Of a stretch of 64,000 nucleotides of DNA, positions 57,303 to 63,515 are shown piece after piece. The notes beneath the pieces are model-generated. The model saw only the letters and a program-made list of their open reading frames with translations. It did not search any database and was not told where the DNA came from. Position 1 is the stretch's first letter. Every line of letters begins with the position of its first letter. The translations under genes and the position numbers were made by a program. This DNA is from a virus: positions 43,016 through 107,015 of the IMG/VR virus record IMGVR_UViG_3300020192_000279. The stretch is one strand, 5' to 3'.

Positions 57303-57462
57303 GTGACTTCCATAAAACGCAGCGACCTAAGAAATAAGCCACTGCGATCAACATGAAGTAGTGTTCACATAGCACGAAAAAGAGAGTAGTGATGGGCAGT
57401 AGAAACATACATACGCTTAACACGATGGAGCCGAGCAGAAGACTCAGGGCGTGGTGCTTCAC
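57292..57462 (-). CDS. Small membrane protein, 56 aa
   Basis: GTG start at 57462 overlapping the upstream stop (GTGA). Two hydrophobic helices (LLLGSIVLSVCMFLLPITTL; FMLIAVAYFLGRCV). Extension to an ATG at 57504 would overlap the 52-aa gene and is less likely. Confidence 0.5.
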   Translation of the reverse strand: MKHHALSLLLGSIVLSVCMFLLPITTLFFVLCEHYFMLIAVAYFLGRCVLWKSLDK

Positions 57463-57617
57463 TTCACTGTCACCATAGCATTTTGAGGCACGAAAACGAT
57501 ACAATTATTGGTTTCAAGACAGAAGACCTTGGCTTGAGGTCCACCGTACAATTTCAAGAACGTCTTGCCGTCATAAGTAAACCACGTTGCGTTTCTTAGA
57601 GACCAAAAGAACTTCAT
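57459..57617 (-). CDS. Small hypothetical protein, 52 aa
   Basis: ATG overlaps the upstream stop (ATGA). Beta-rich with aromatic residues (FFWSLRNATWFTYDGKTFL). Below common cut-offs but tightly coupled on both sides. Function unknown. Confidence 0.5.
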   Translation of the reverse strand: MKFFWSLRNATWFTYDGKTFLKLYGGPQAKVFCLETNNCIVFVPQNAMVTVK

Positions 57618-57862
57618 ACTGCGTAGAAAACAAGGTCTTCTTGTTTCTCGTCCCAGGACATATTCACTAACCCAAGCTCAACCAGACGCATAAGATCTTC
57701 GCTAATCGCCAGAGTATTAATCTCTGTAAGAAGCTGGTCGTCTGTGAAGTAATCTGGCATTCGCGAGATAGCCAATATAGTAATGTACTCGGAGTATTCG
57801 CCGTCAACTGAGACACGTGAGCACTCTTCAAGAGGCTTGAAATAGTCAGATTTATTGTGCAT
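57614..57862 (-). CDS. Hypothetical protein
   Basis: 82 aa from the ATG at 57862. Acidic, helical: LLTEINTLAISEDLMRLVELGLVN resembles a winged-helix half. Overlaps neighbours. Function unknown. Confidence 0.55.
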   Translation of the reverse strand: MHNKSDYFKPLEECSRVSVDGEYSEYITILAISRMPDYFTDDQLLTEINTLAISEDLMRLVELGLVNMSWDEKQEDLVFYAV

Positions 57863-58055
57863 AATTTCTCCTAAACAGTTTGTCGATTTCAAAACATTCG
57901 GCGTTCGTCTTTTTGTTTCGAGGACCAAAAACGACAGTGATAAAGGCCAGTCTACATCCCTTAAAGTCTGCGTGCCACCACAGATGCCAGCCATCATAAC
58001 GATGCGTCGCTAGATTTAGCCACCATCGACGTGTATGTGCGTTCAGATCAAGCAT
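57852..58055 (-). CDS. Small hypothetical protein, 67 aa
   Basis: Trp/His-rich N-terminus (RRWWLNLATHRYDGWHLWWH), basic C-terminus. Overlaps both neighbours by 8-11 bp. May be nucleic-acid-binding; no family recognised. Confidence 0.5.
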   Translation of the reverse strand: MLDLNAHTRRWWLNLATHRYDGWHLWWHADFKGCRLAFITVVFGPRNKKTNAECFEIDKLFRRNYAQ

Positions 58056-58623
58056 AGCCGGTAATCGTATTAATGATGCGGACGGCAGTTTCCTCGTCGT
58101 TATCTTTAAGGATGCGGACGGCCATTTTGTGGTACCTGGAACGTTTAATGCCTACGTGTTTCCAGTCCCAAACCTCGTCCTTCTTGATGGTCGTAGCCTT
58201 CTTGGTTCCGCACACACATTCTTCTCGCTTGAAGATGGTGCGTTTGCCAAGTGCTTCGTAGAGGCGTTTTGCCATAGACAAAACTAACTCCTCTTTTTCT
58301 TTTTCAAGCGATTCAGACGTAAAGTGAACTTGCGATACGTCTACACCCTTAGCGTGTAAGTCTCGAAGATAGCGACCTAAGCGAGACCTCTTTCCGCAGT
58401 AACGGAAGTCGAATTCATTGAGGCTAATCTTAGCATTTTTGTCATGCACGACCACAACGCCTAACTGTTTCCATTGGTGACGTTCGCCATAGTGGATAAA
58501 CGTTGCCTGCATTGATGGCGACGCATTAGTCGGTACTGGCACTGGTGGCAAATTACGATTAAAGTTTCGAAGTCCCGCTTGGGCTGTGAAAACGTTCAAT
58601 CGTTTAGGGTTTAAGTGTGTCAT
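58048..58623 (-). CDS. Hypothetical protein
   Basis: 191 aa. Strands VVVVHDKNAKISLNEFDFRY, a helix KEKEELVLSMAKRLYEAL and CVCGTKKAT near residue 138. Basic overall. Followed by tiny genes. No family recognised. Confidence 0.55.
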   Translation of the reverse strand: MTHLNPKRLNVFTAQAGLRNFNRNLPPVPVPTNASPSMQATFIHYGERHQWKQLGVVVVHDKNAKISLNEFDFRYCGKRSRLGRYLRDLHAKGVDVSQVHFTSESLEKEKEELVLSMAKRLYEALGKRTIFKREECVCGTKKATTIKKDEVWDWKHVGIKRSRYHKMAVRILKDNDEETAVRIINTITGYA

Positions 58624-58697
58624 GATTGGTAATATTAGCGGTAACGATTGTCACTTTTGCTGTCACAAAAACATAATCACTTTTGTAACGACGTATG

Positions 58698-58841
58698 TTA
58701 ATCTTCCAGGTCTTCGCCATATTGGGCGAACGGCAGAGGCGTAGGTTTGGGTGTTGCGGTCGGCCACATTTTCTTGACACCCTTAACGACTAAGCCGCCA
58801 ACAATGAGACCGCCAAAGATGACGGGGCACACCACACACAT
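58698..58841 (-). CDS. Small membrane protein, 47 aa
   Basis: Starts at the stop of the previous small gene. CVVCPVIFGGLIVGGLVVKG forms one transmembrane helix with a CxxC at its start; Pro-rich tail with acidic end (GEDLED). Confidence 0.5.
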   Translation of the reverse strand: MCVVCPVIFGGLIVGGLVVKGVKKMWPTATPKPTPLPFAQYGEDLED

Positions 58842-58979
58842 TCACTCACCATCCTTTTCGAGTTGTTCGATTACCCAGATTATCATCTTAAGTTCGGCTT
58901 CTAATATTAGACTCTGTCGTTCAATTAGGGCTCGTTTAGCTCGAAACTGTTCGATTCGGGCCTGTAGCTTAGTTTGCAT
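58842..58979 (-). CDS. Small coiled-coil protein, 45 aa
   Basis: ATG 5 nt after the -10 box. A single amphipathic helix (QARIEQFRAKRALIERQSLI ...). First gene of a small leftward unit. Confidence 0.5.
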   Translation of the reverse strand: MQTKLQARIEQFRAKRALIERQSLILEAELKMIIWVIEQLEKDGE

Positions 58980-58984
58980 ATCTC

Positions 58985-59012
58985 AGGATACCCCATCTAG
59001 TGGCTAAGTCAA
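58985..59012 (-). promoter_or_regulatory. Leaderless promoter with CTTGAAAA upstream of -35
   Basis: TTGACT (59007-59012), 16-bp spacer, TATCCT (58985-58990), 5 nt to ATG. CTTGAAAA (59017-59024) lies 4 bp upstream of the -35 box. Confidence 0.72.
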
Positions 59013-59246
59013 GTTCTTTTCAAGTTCCTTACGCAGAGCCTCCACACACTTATCACAAACCTTACCAGAGACATTATTGAGGCGACCGAGGTCGATACCC
59101 ATGAGTTTGGTGCCGCAAATGGCGATTGTGCCTTCCTTGGCGGGTTTATCCCCGTTGCGGATGATGTGGGCCAGCGGAGGCCAGCAGGACGGAACCTCGT
59201 CCACCATGGGTTCGATTACGGGCTCAGTCAGTGTTTCTTTTATCAT
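59004..59246 (-). CDS. Small zinc protein (DUF3039-like)
   Basis: 80 aa from the ATG at 59246. HIIRNGDKPAKEGTIAICGTK and VCDKCVEALRKEL give a two-part zinc site in the order of actinobacterial DUF3039 proteins. Its start immediately follows CTTGAAA. Confidence 0.5.
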   Translation of the reverse strand: MIKETLTEPVIEPMVDEVPSCWPPLAHIIRNGDKPAKEGTIAICGTKLMGIDLGRLNNVSGKVCDKCVEALRKELEKNLT

Positions 59247-59409
59247 TTTCAAGCTCTTTCAGAACTGCCCTTAATAGAGTCATATGACCAATAAGAGTAG
59301 TTATGACTGTGGGATTGTCATAGTACATATTCATGATGAGTTCGATGGCGGGAATCGAGTTACGGACCTTAGTGACTAAATTGTCTTCCTTGGTATTACT
59401 CATTTTCAT
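59224..59409 (-). CDS. Small helical protein
   Basis: 61 aa from the ATG at 59409 (an ATG at 59403 is equally possible). Helix-rich (IPAIELIMNMYYDN, LLRAVLKELENDK). The start codon directly follows CTTGAAA. Confidence 0.5.
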   Translation of the reverse strand: MKMSNTKEDNLVTKVRNSIPAIELIMNMYYDNPTVITTLIGHMTLLRAVLKELENDKRNTD

Positions 59410-59411
59410 TT

Positions 59412-59555
59412 TCAAGCTACTCCAAAACCATAGTCAATGTCAATGTACAGATCCTCGTGCGTATTCGCTTTGGGGCGACGCTCATTAGGGTCTATCTTAG
59501 CCGATCCTTTTCTTTTCGTTATAGTTTTTGTTTTCCTGTGCTCACACACAAACAC
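59412..59555 (-). CDS. Small basic protein, 47 aa (GTG start)
   Basis: Ends just before the next ATG. FVCEHRKTKTITKRKG is basic; C-terminus EDLYIDIDYGFGVA acidic. GTG at 59555 or TTG at 59561. Coding supported mainly by overlap geometry. Confidence 0.4.
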   Translation of the reverse strand: MFVCEHRKTKTITKRKGSAKIDPNERRPKANTHEDLYIDIDYGFGVA

Positions 59556-59736
59556 TAACAAAGCTCATTCTCCGCCGGGCAGATTCTTGCAATGGCTCGA
59601 AACGGAATTCTCCAGGATGTCGGCTCGCCCACAAGCACTTCGGCCCCGACCGTGTGTTATCGGACCTCCCTCGCCTGAGTGCGTTTTGCGATCGTGCAGA
59701 TACAAAAAAACACGGCCAGCGTTTGCTTGAAATAGA

Positions 59737-59877
59737 TCAGCTAGCGTCCCTGGACGCAGCTTCCAGCCAACCAGCCTCCCAATCGTCGTGGTCGCTAGTA
59801 CCTTCTCGATACGGGTTATCCTGTAGCCCCTCACCGTCACAGTACGCATCGTAGCCTTCGTCGTATTCTGAACTCAT
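59737..59877 (-). CDS. Ribosome modulation factor-like small protein
   Basis: 46 aa from the ATG at 59877. GYDAYCDGEGLQDNPYREGT followed by WEAGWLEAA reproduces the RMF pattern (GxxAyxxG...NPy...WxxGWxxa). RMF dimerises and silences 70S ribosomes; phage versions are common and unexplained. Leaderless promoter with a CTTGAAAA-like site in the spacer. Confidence 0.65.
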   Translation of the reverse strand: MSSEYDEGYDAYCDGEGLQDNPYREGTSDHDDWEAGWLEAASRDAS

Positions 59878-59883
59878 GTTTGC

Positions 59884-59912
59884 ATGATAATACTTTTTCG
59901 AGCTATTGTCAA
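59884..59912 (-). promoter_or_regulatory. Leaderless promoter with two CTTGAAAA-type sites
   Basis: TTGACA (59907-59912), 17-bp spacer holding CTCGAAAA, TATCAT (59884-59889), 6 nt to ATG. A TTTTCAAG copy lies 3 bp upstream of the -35 box, giving an inverted pair around it. Confidence 0.78.
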
Positions 59913-60165
59913 GAAGTTCTTGAAAAAGAAAAAAGTGGTTGCACACCTACCCTCTTGAGTGTACTATCTCGTGTCGTCGGGGTGATATCCTGTAATGGGG
60001 CACCTTGGGCGACACGATCTTTTGAATGCAGGAGCCCAGCTAGGGCTCGCAAGATAGGTGTCCGCAAACCCCAATCCGGCGGTTTGGCACAATCCAGCAA
60101 ATTGTGGCGTTTTGCGTGTAAACGCTATACGTCTGTTGCCCGTCCTGCACTTTTCAAGGAATAGC
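59913..60165. other. Non-coding stretch with hairpins
   Basis: No convincing gene. An 8-bp stem TCGTGTCG/CGACACGA (59969-60017) encloses a smaller GGTG/CACC element. Could be part of a processed RNA or a terminator for the upstream units. Confidence 0.4.
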
Positions 60166-60193
60166 TTGACATTACGAGGAATCGTGATATGAT
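60166..60193 (+). promoter_or_regulatory. Promoter of the initiator tRNA / structured RNA
   Basis: TTGACA (60166-60171), 16-bp spacer, TATGAT (60188-60193). TTTTCAAG lies 10 bp upstream of the -35 box. Reads rightward into the tRNA at 60279. Confidence 0.75.
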
Positions 60194-60278
60194 AGAAGTG
60201 CCAGACTGATGGCTTGAAAAAGTCACCACCTAACTATGCGATTGCCAGTATCGTCAAACTGGTGACAACTTGAAACAC

Positions 60279-60357
60279 TGCGGAGTAGAGAAGCCTGGTT
60301 GTTCTCGTCTGCCTCATAAGCAGAAGATCGTGGGTTCAAATCCCACCTCCGCTACCA
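60279..60357 (+). tRNA. Initiator tRNA-fMet (CAT)
   Basis: Anticodon loop CTCATAA in TCTGC/GCAGA; AGAGAAGCCTGGTTGTTCTCG is the initiator-type D-arm; T-loop TTCAAAT; first acceptor pair is a T-T mismatch, the hallmark formylation determinant; A73, CCA. The three G-C pairs typical of the initiator anticodon stem are absent. The only tRNA found on the + strand. Confidence 0.82.
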
Positions 60358-60700
60358 TCTAACTTAGAAATTGGGCCATGTAAAGAAGCGGATAAAGCCT
60401 ACTGACCGTCAAGCCTCAGTAGCCACAAAACCGCAGCCAGTGACGGCTGGAAACGATCAATATAAGATCGTGCCCAACGGAGACATCGGGGGTCAAACCC
60501 TGGTGTCTCTTTTCGTTTGCTTTGTAGCTCGAAAAGGTAGAGTTACTAAGGGAACTATATGCCGCTGGCGTCTCTTCGACACGAACGCTTGGTATTCCTA
60601 AACCAACGGCGTTAGGCATATTAGAGACCGGGGGTCGAGAAAATGGGGTAATAGATATTCCCCTGGGAGTACCGGGGTACGTAAAAAATACGTCTAAGAC
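60358..60700 (+). ncRNA. Large structured RNA candidate downstream of tRNA-fMet
   Basis: No ORF, but many stems in order: CTACTGA/TCAGTAG, CAGCC/GGCTG, ACGATC/GATCGT, a long GAGACA..GGGGT/ACCCT..TGTCTC, CTTTTCG/CGAAAAG, AACGC/GCGTT, CCCC/GGGG and ACGTA/TACGT. Size, ornate folding and a neighbouring tRNA recall GOLLD/ROOL-type phage RNAs; no specific motif was matched. Confidence 0.45.
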
Positions 60701-60733
60701 TTAAAAATGAAATTCTGAATAGACATGAGAGAA

Positions 60734-61110
60734 AACTCTGGAAGTCTGTACAATTCGCTTACTTAGCGTTTCCCAGAAATTTCAGCGGCTTCGTCACCGT
60801 CCTTACTAGTGGCTTGAAAAGGAAGAACTGGGGGCGGGCGTGCTCAACTCCTATCCCCATAGGAGGAGCACCACCCGTCGCCGTGGCCCGCCTTCGCACA
60901 CCCTATCTTACTTCATTTCAAGCACACCGGGTGTCTTGAAGTAGTCTTTTTGGTAAGTGTCCCTAGTAAGTATGGGGTGTGTTTCTTGAAAAGGCTGGAA
61001 GCCTGAGCATCGTCATTACTAGCAATCCCCAGAACTCTGGAAGCTTCGCTACCGTCCTTACTATGCGGCGATCCCAAAAACTCTGGCAGTCTGTACAATC
61101 GCCTTACTAG
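60734..61110. repeat. Iteron-like repeats
   Basis: Five degenerate copies of a unit containing ACTCTGGAAG and ending TTACTAG, at about 60734-60766, 60779-60809, 60998-61022, 61030-61064 and 61077-61110, spaced 42-46 bp within each group. Two groups are separated by the 115-bp direct repeat. Possible replication origin iterons or repeated RNA hairpins (CCAGA/CTGG). Confidence 0.5.
60808..60923. repeat. 115-bp direct repeat, copy 1
   Basis: Nearly identical to 61124-61248. Contains CTTGAAAA, a hairpin CTCCTAT/ATAGGAG inside GTGCTC/GAGCAC, and a -10-like TAAGAT on the minus strand without a good -35. Non-coding. Confidence 0.75.
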
Positions 61111-61123
61111 TGTCTAAAGCAGA

Positions 61124-61248
61124 AGTGGCTTGAAAAGGAAGAACTGGGGGCGGGCGTGCTCAACTCCTATCCCCATAGGAGGAGCACCACCCGTCGCCGT
61201 GGCCCTTGGCCCGCCTTCGCAACACCCTATCTTACTTCATTTTCAAGC
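61124..61248. repeat. 115-bp direct repeat, copy 2
   Basis: Same elements as copy 1 with an 8-bp insertion. Here the minus-strand promoter is complete: TTGACA (61251-61256), 16-bp spacer containing CTTGAAAA, TAAGAT (61229-61234). It would transcribe a short hairpin-rich RNA across the repeat. Confidence 0.75.
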
Positions 61249-61323
61249 GATGTCAACAAGGATCCACGATTTTCGTCCCTGATGTCGGATCTTCCAGGGC
61301 GACCGTATCTCGTTGACAGTTAC

Positions 61324-61352
61324 ATGTTATCATCGTTTTCAAGCGATGTCAA
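61324..61352 (-). promoter_or_regulatory. Promoter with CTTGAAAA in spacer
   Basis: TTGACA (61347-61352), 17-bp spacer with CTTGAAAA flanked by CATCG and CGATG, TAACAT (61324-61329). No ORF follows within 60 bp; probably makes a small RNA. Confidence 0.72.
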
Positions 61353-61425
61353 ACAGCCTATATGTTTTATGCTTACATGGTTTTGTCGGTTTGACAAGTA
61401 AAATCATGGATTTATCAGAAACTGT

Positions 61426-61502
61426 TGGAGCGGGTCTCTCCCCGCGTCAAGTCTAGTTACCGAGCCCTTCGGCATGGCGACGCGACTTTCCGTTTGAACC
61501 GC
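61426..61502 (-). ncRNA. tRNA-like rod RNA with CCA end
   Basis: 77 nt, the length of a tRNA with CCA. Ends GCGGTTC/GACCCGC plus T73 and CCA, but inside are only CGCGTC/GACGCG and a CCGA/TCGG hairpin: a rod, not a cloverleaf, with no usable anticodon or T-loop. Confidence 0.35.
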
Positions 61503-61531
61503 TTGTTACGGAACCGCAACAGAGAGGCAGA

Positions 61532-61626
61532 TGGATGCCCTGAAAGGATTTACACCTAAGTCTTTCGCACTATTTCCTAGGACTGCGTGCGGCTGTTCTG
61601 TTTCTTGTGTTTTTGAACTACAGGGC
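61532..61626 (-). ncRNA. tRNA-like RNA with its own promoter
   Basis: Ends GCCCTGT/TCAGGGC, D-like stem GTTC/GAAC, middle stem CGCAC/GTGCG with a 16-nt loop, T-like arm with loop TGTAAAT, 3' TCCA. The start predicted from the promoter at 61633 falls on its first nucleotide, which supports a defined 5' end. Confidence 0.45.
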
Positions 61627-61632
61627 GGACAT

Positions 61633-61660
61633 ATCATACCATCGTTTTCAAGATAGTCAA
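61633..61660 (-). promoter_or_regulatory. Promoter of the tRNA-like RNA
   Basis: TTGACT (61655-61660), 16-bp spacer with CTTGAAAA, TATGAT (61633-61638). A second, inverted copy (61669-61676 on the + strand) lies just upstream of the -35 box. Confidence 0.75.
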
Positions 61661-61694
61661 GCGGAACGCTTGAAAAAGAAATCGCCCGTCTCGT

Positions 61695-61722
61695 TTGACA
61701 TTCCCACGGATCGGCGTATCAT
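61695..61722 (+). promoter_or_regulatory. Promoter of the DUF932 gene
   Basis: TTGACA (61695-61700), 16-bp spacer, TATCAT (61717-61722). Leader of about 40 nt with GGAG before the ATG, so this one is not leaderless. CTTGAAAA lies about 19 bp upstream of the -35. Confidence 0.72.
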
Positions 61723-61769
61723 ATGGAGTACCGCCAATCGGCACGAACCAACAACAACGGAGAATCGAC

Positions 61770-62654
61770 ATGATGCAAGCAACGACCGACTTCCTGAACC
61801 GCGAGGGTATGAACTACAGCGTGCAGGCCATGCTGGCACCGCACCCCGTGCATCGTGATCAGAACGTCGAGGGACAGTACCACCTCGTTCGCTCTACGGA
61901 CAATGTCGTGATCTCGCCGAAAACGGTCTCGAAAAAGTACGTCGCGACGTGCCCGATCGACATGATCGCCCCGATCGCCCCTCTGATCGCCGAGGGCTGG
62001 GTGACGCCGGAGCGAGGCTTCATGCTCTCCGGCGGGTCGCACGAGATGCTGGTGTTCAAGATCGACGGCGGCAAGCTCGACAACAGCGGCAAGGTCGACG
62101 GTGAGGATTGGGACCACTTTTTCCAGCTTCACAACTTCCAGGGGTCCGGATCGTTCTTCGGCTCGCTCTTCGCCCGCCGTCAGATCTGCTCGAACGGTGC
62201 CGTTCGCATCGTGAGCAAGGGTAACGGGTTCCGTCTCCGCCACATGGGAGCCCTTCAAGCGAAGTACGAGGATGCCATGCGAACGTGGGAAGATATCCAG
62301 GTCGAGATCCGCAAGCTCTCGAAGCGGATGACGGTCTGGAATGGTCAGACGCTGACCTACTCCGAAGCCGTCGCCCTCTTCCACATGATTTACGATGTCG
62401 AGGATCCGAACGACATCGCGACGCGGACGGAAAACGAACTCAACTTCGCGATCAGCGAGTTCTCGAATCCGGGCCGTGGCACCTACGGCAAGACCGTTGC
62501 GGATGTCTACAACGCGATCACGGCGACGAACACGCACTATGCTCCCAAGAGTAGCCGCGAGACGGAAACGAAGCGTATGTCGAGCCTCTTCAATCCGAAC
62601 GGTTCGCGGAACCTTCTCGAAGGTCGGGCAATCGAAGTGCTGTCGAGCCTCTGA
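61770..62654 (+). CDS. DUF932 (TIGR03299-like) phage/plasmid protein
   Basis: 294 aa from the ATG at 61770 (ATGATG). Motifs RGFMLSGGSHEMLVFKI, HDFFQLHNF-like segment and RRQICSNGAVRIVSKGNGFRLRHMG (split: ICSNGAV, FRLRHMG) match DUF932, where CSNG...RxRH is conserved. Function unknown; frequent on plasmids and large phages. The gene is clearly richer in G+C than its surroundings and strongly codon-biased, which suggests high expression or recent arrival. Confidence 0.78.
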   Translation: MMQATTDFLNREGMNYSVQAMLAPHPVHRDQNVEGQYHLVRSTDNVVISPKTVSKKYVATCPIDMIAPIAPLIAEGWVTPERGFMLSGGSHEMLVFKIDGGKLDNSGKVDGEDWDHFFQLHNFQGSGSFFGSLFARRQICSNGAVRIVSKGNGFRLRHMGALQAKYEDAMRTWEDIQVEIRKLSKRMTVWNGQTLTYSEAVALFHMIYDVEDPNDIATRTENELNFAISEFSNPGRGTYGKTVADVYNAITATNTHYAPKSSRETETKRMSSLFNPNGSRNLLEGRAIEVLSSL

Positions 62655-62665
62655 TTAGCCTCGGG

Positions 62666-62701
62666 GTGGCGGTTGACAAGACCGCCACTCCGGACTATAC
62701 T
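62666..62701 (+). promoter_or_regulatory. Promoter with -35 in the loop of an inverted repeat
   Basis: TTGACA (62673-62678) lies in the loop TGACAAG of a perfect 8-bp repeat GTGGCGGT/ACCGCCAC (62666-62688); 17-bp spacer; TATACT (62696-62701); 8 nt to ATG. Same plan and same loop as at 35983-36022 on the other strand. Confidence 0.78.
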
Positions 62702-62709
62702 CTAACCTC

Positions 62710-62871
62710 ATGGCACATCGCTGGGATCGTGAATATAATCGGGCTTCTCGACCTCCGCCCGACCTCATTGGTGACGCCAAAGGCGTTCTCACGGAATGGG
62801 TTATCTTGGCACTAGGGGCCGCATTACTGGGGTGCTTCATCAAGTTTATGGGATGGAACACGGACGACTGA
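62710..62871 (+). CDS. Small membrane protein, 53 aa
   Basis: Basic N-terminus (AHRWDREYNRASRPPP), one transmembrane helix (WVILALGAALLGCFIKF), acidic end. Near-leaderless. Followed by a strong hairpin. Function unknown. Confidence 0.6.
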   Translation: MAHRWDREYNRASRPPPDLIGDAKGVLTEWVILALGAALLGCFIKFMGWNTDD

Positions 62872-62876
62872 CCTAG

Positions 62877-62902
62877 GGGGCGGCTCAAAAGAGCCGCCCC
62901 CA
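62877..62902 (+). terminator. Hairpin terminator
   Basis: 11-bp stem GGGGGCGGCTC/GAGCCGCCCCC with AAAA loop a few bases after the membrane protein gene. Lacks a long T-run, so efficiency is uncertain. Confidence 0.6.
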
Positions 62903-62917
62903 ATTCTTGAAAAGGAG

Positions 62918-62946
62918 TTGACAGCCGACACTTTCAAGGGTATGAT
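62918..62946 (+). promoter_or_regulatory. Promoter with paired CTTGAAAA/TTTCAAG sites
   Basis: TTGACA (62918-62923), 17-bp spacer holding CTTTCAAG, TATGAT (62941-62946), 8 nt to ATG. CTTGAAAA (62906-62913) lies just upstream of the -35, so two inverted sites bracket it. Confidence 0.78.
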
Positions 62947-62954
62947 TGGTCACT

Positions 62955-63143
62955 ATGAAGGACAGCATGATCTTGAACACTTTCCTTGGCGTGATTCTCG
63001 CCCTCGCCCTTGGCATCTTGATCGGTATCGTCTGCGGAGTGGAGCGAGTGCAGAAGCAGGCGGTGGCTAACGGTGCAGGCCATTGGGTCGGCATGGGTCC
63101 GAATAGTAGTGAATTCGCGTGGGGCACAGCCCCTCGCAACTGA
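62955..63143 (+). CDS. Small membrane protein, 62 aa
   Basis: From the ATG at 62955. One transmembrane helix (LGVILALALGILIGIVCGV), then a short outside or inside domain ending FAWGTAPRN. Near-leaderless. Unknown function. Confidence 0.6.
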   Translation: MKDSMILNTFLGVILALALGILIGIVCGVERVQKQAVANGAGHWVGMGPNSSEFAWGTAPRN

Positions 63144-63209
63144 AAAGCGGTCGCGATTGCAATTGTGAACGCTTAGGGGGCAAGCCTAATAAGCCCAACC
63201 CCGCCGGTA

Positions 63210-63240
63210 AGGGTCGGAACATATGTTCCGGCCCTTTTTT
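63210..63240 (+). terminator. Rho-independent terminator
   Basis: Stem CGGAAC/GTTCCG extended by GGG/CCC, loop ATAT, followed by a TTTTTT run. Classical intrinsic terminator. Confidence 0.85.
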
Positions 63241-63515
63241 CGTATCTATACGGCTGCCATTTTGGCAGCCATAATCCTACGGTGGCCCCCGGTCCTCCAC
63301 CATGACGCTGAACTATATCACACGAAACGTGTTACGTCAAGTGGAATCTTCTTCCGCTTTTCTGTCCGATGCACTGTAAAATGAAGCCGCAAACGGCCCT
63401 GGGAGCCCGCAGGCTGCACGATTGACCCCCTCCCCCGCATGGCCTTCTATCTAGGGCGAGCGTGCTATTGGCACGCAACGTACCAGGGCTCCACGGGGCA
63501 AACTTAGTTTTTCTC
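63241..63515. other. Non-coding spacer with possible minus-strand promoter
   Basis: No gene seen. Contains the hairpin GGCTGCCA/TGGCAGCC and a minus-strand TTGACG-17-TATAGT (about 63308-63338) without a plausible ORF downstream. Confidence 0.4.

Larger units (their letters stand above)
6946..62913. repeat. Dispersed CTTGAAAA octamer
   Basis: About 58 copies counted by eye on both strands (about 2 expected), rare in 15.6-22.9 kb and densest in 42-63 kb (about 35). Examples: 6946, 15622, 23062, 30828, 44244, 49923, 56034, 59017, 60813, 61132, 61242, 61335, 61645, 62906. Several copies sit within promoter spacers or next to -35 boxes. Confidence 0.8.

Noticed and set aside
59565-59849. 94-aa minus-strand ORF
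   Set aside because: Most of it overlaps the RMF-like gene in another frame. A shorter TTG-start version (about 46 aa) ending at 59565 remains possible but unsupported.
60358-60700. Group I intron in or after the tRNA
   Set aside because: The tRNA is uninterrupted and I could not place the P/Q/R/S core elements or a split exon.
60734-61248. CRISPR array
   Set aside because: Repeats are few, degenerate and spaced without unique equal-length spacers; no cas genes are present.
60913-61401. ORFs across the repeats (60913-61098 and 61156-61401)
   Set aside because: They run through repeats and promoters, have no ribosome site and are not conserved between the two repeat copies.
6946-62913. CTTGAAAA as simple codon bias (Leu-Glu-Lys/Asn)
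   Set aside because: The octamer is dense in non-coding DNA at 59.9-61.7 kb, occurs antisense to genes and sits at fixed places in promoters, so codon choice cannot explain it.
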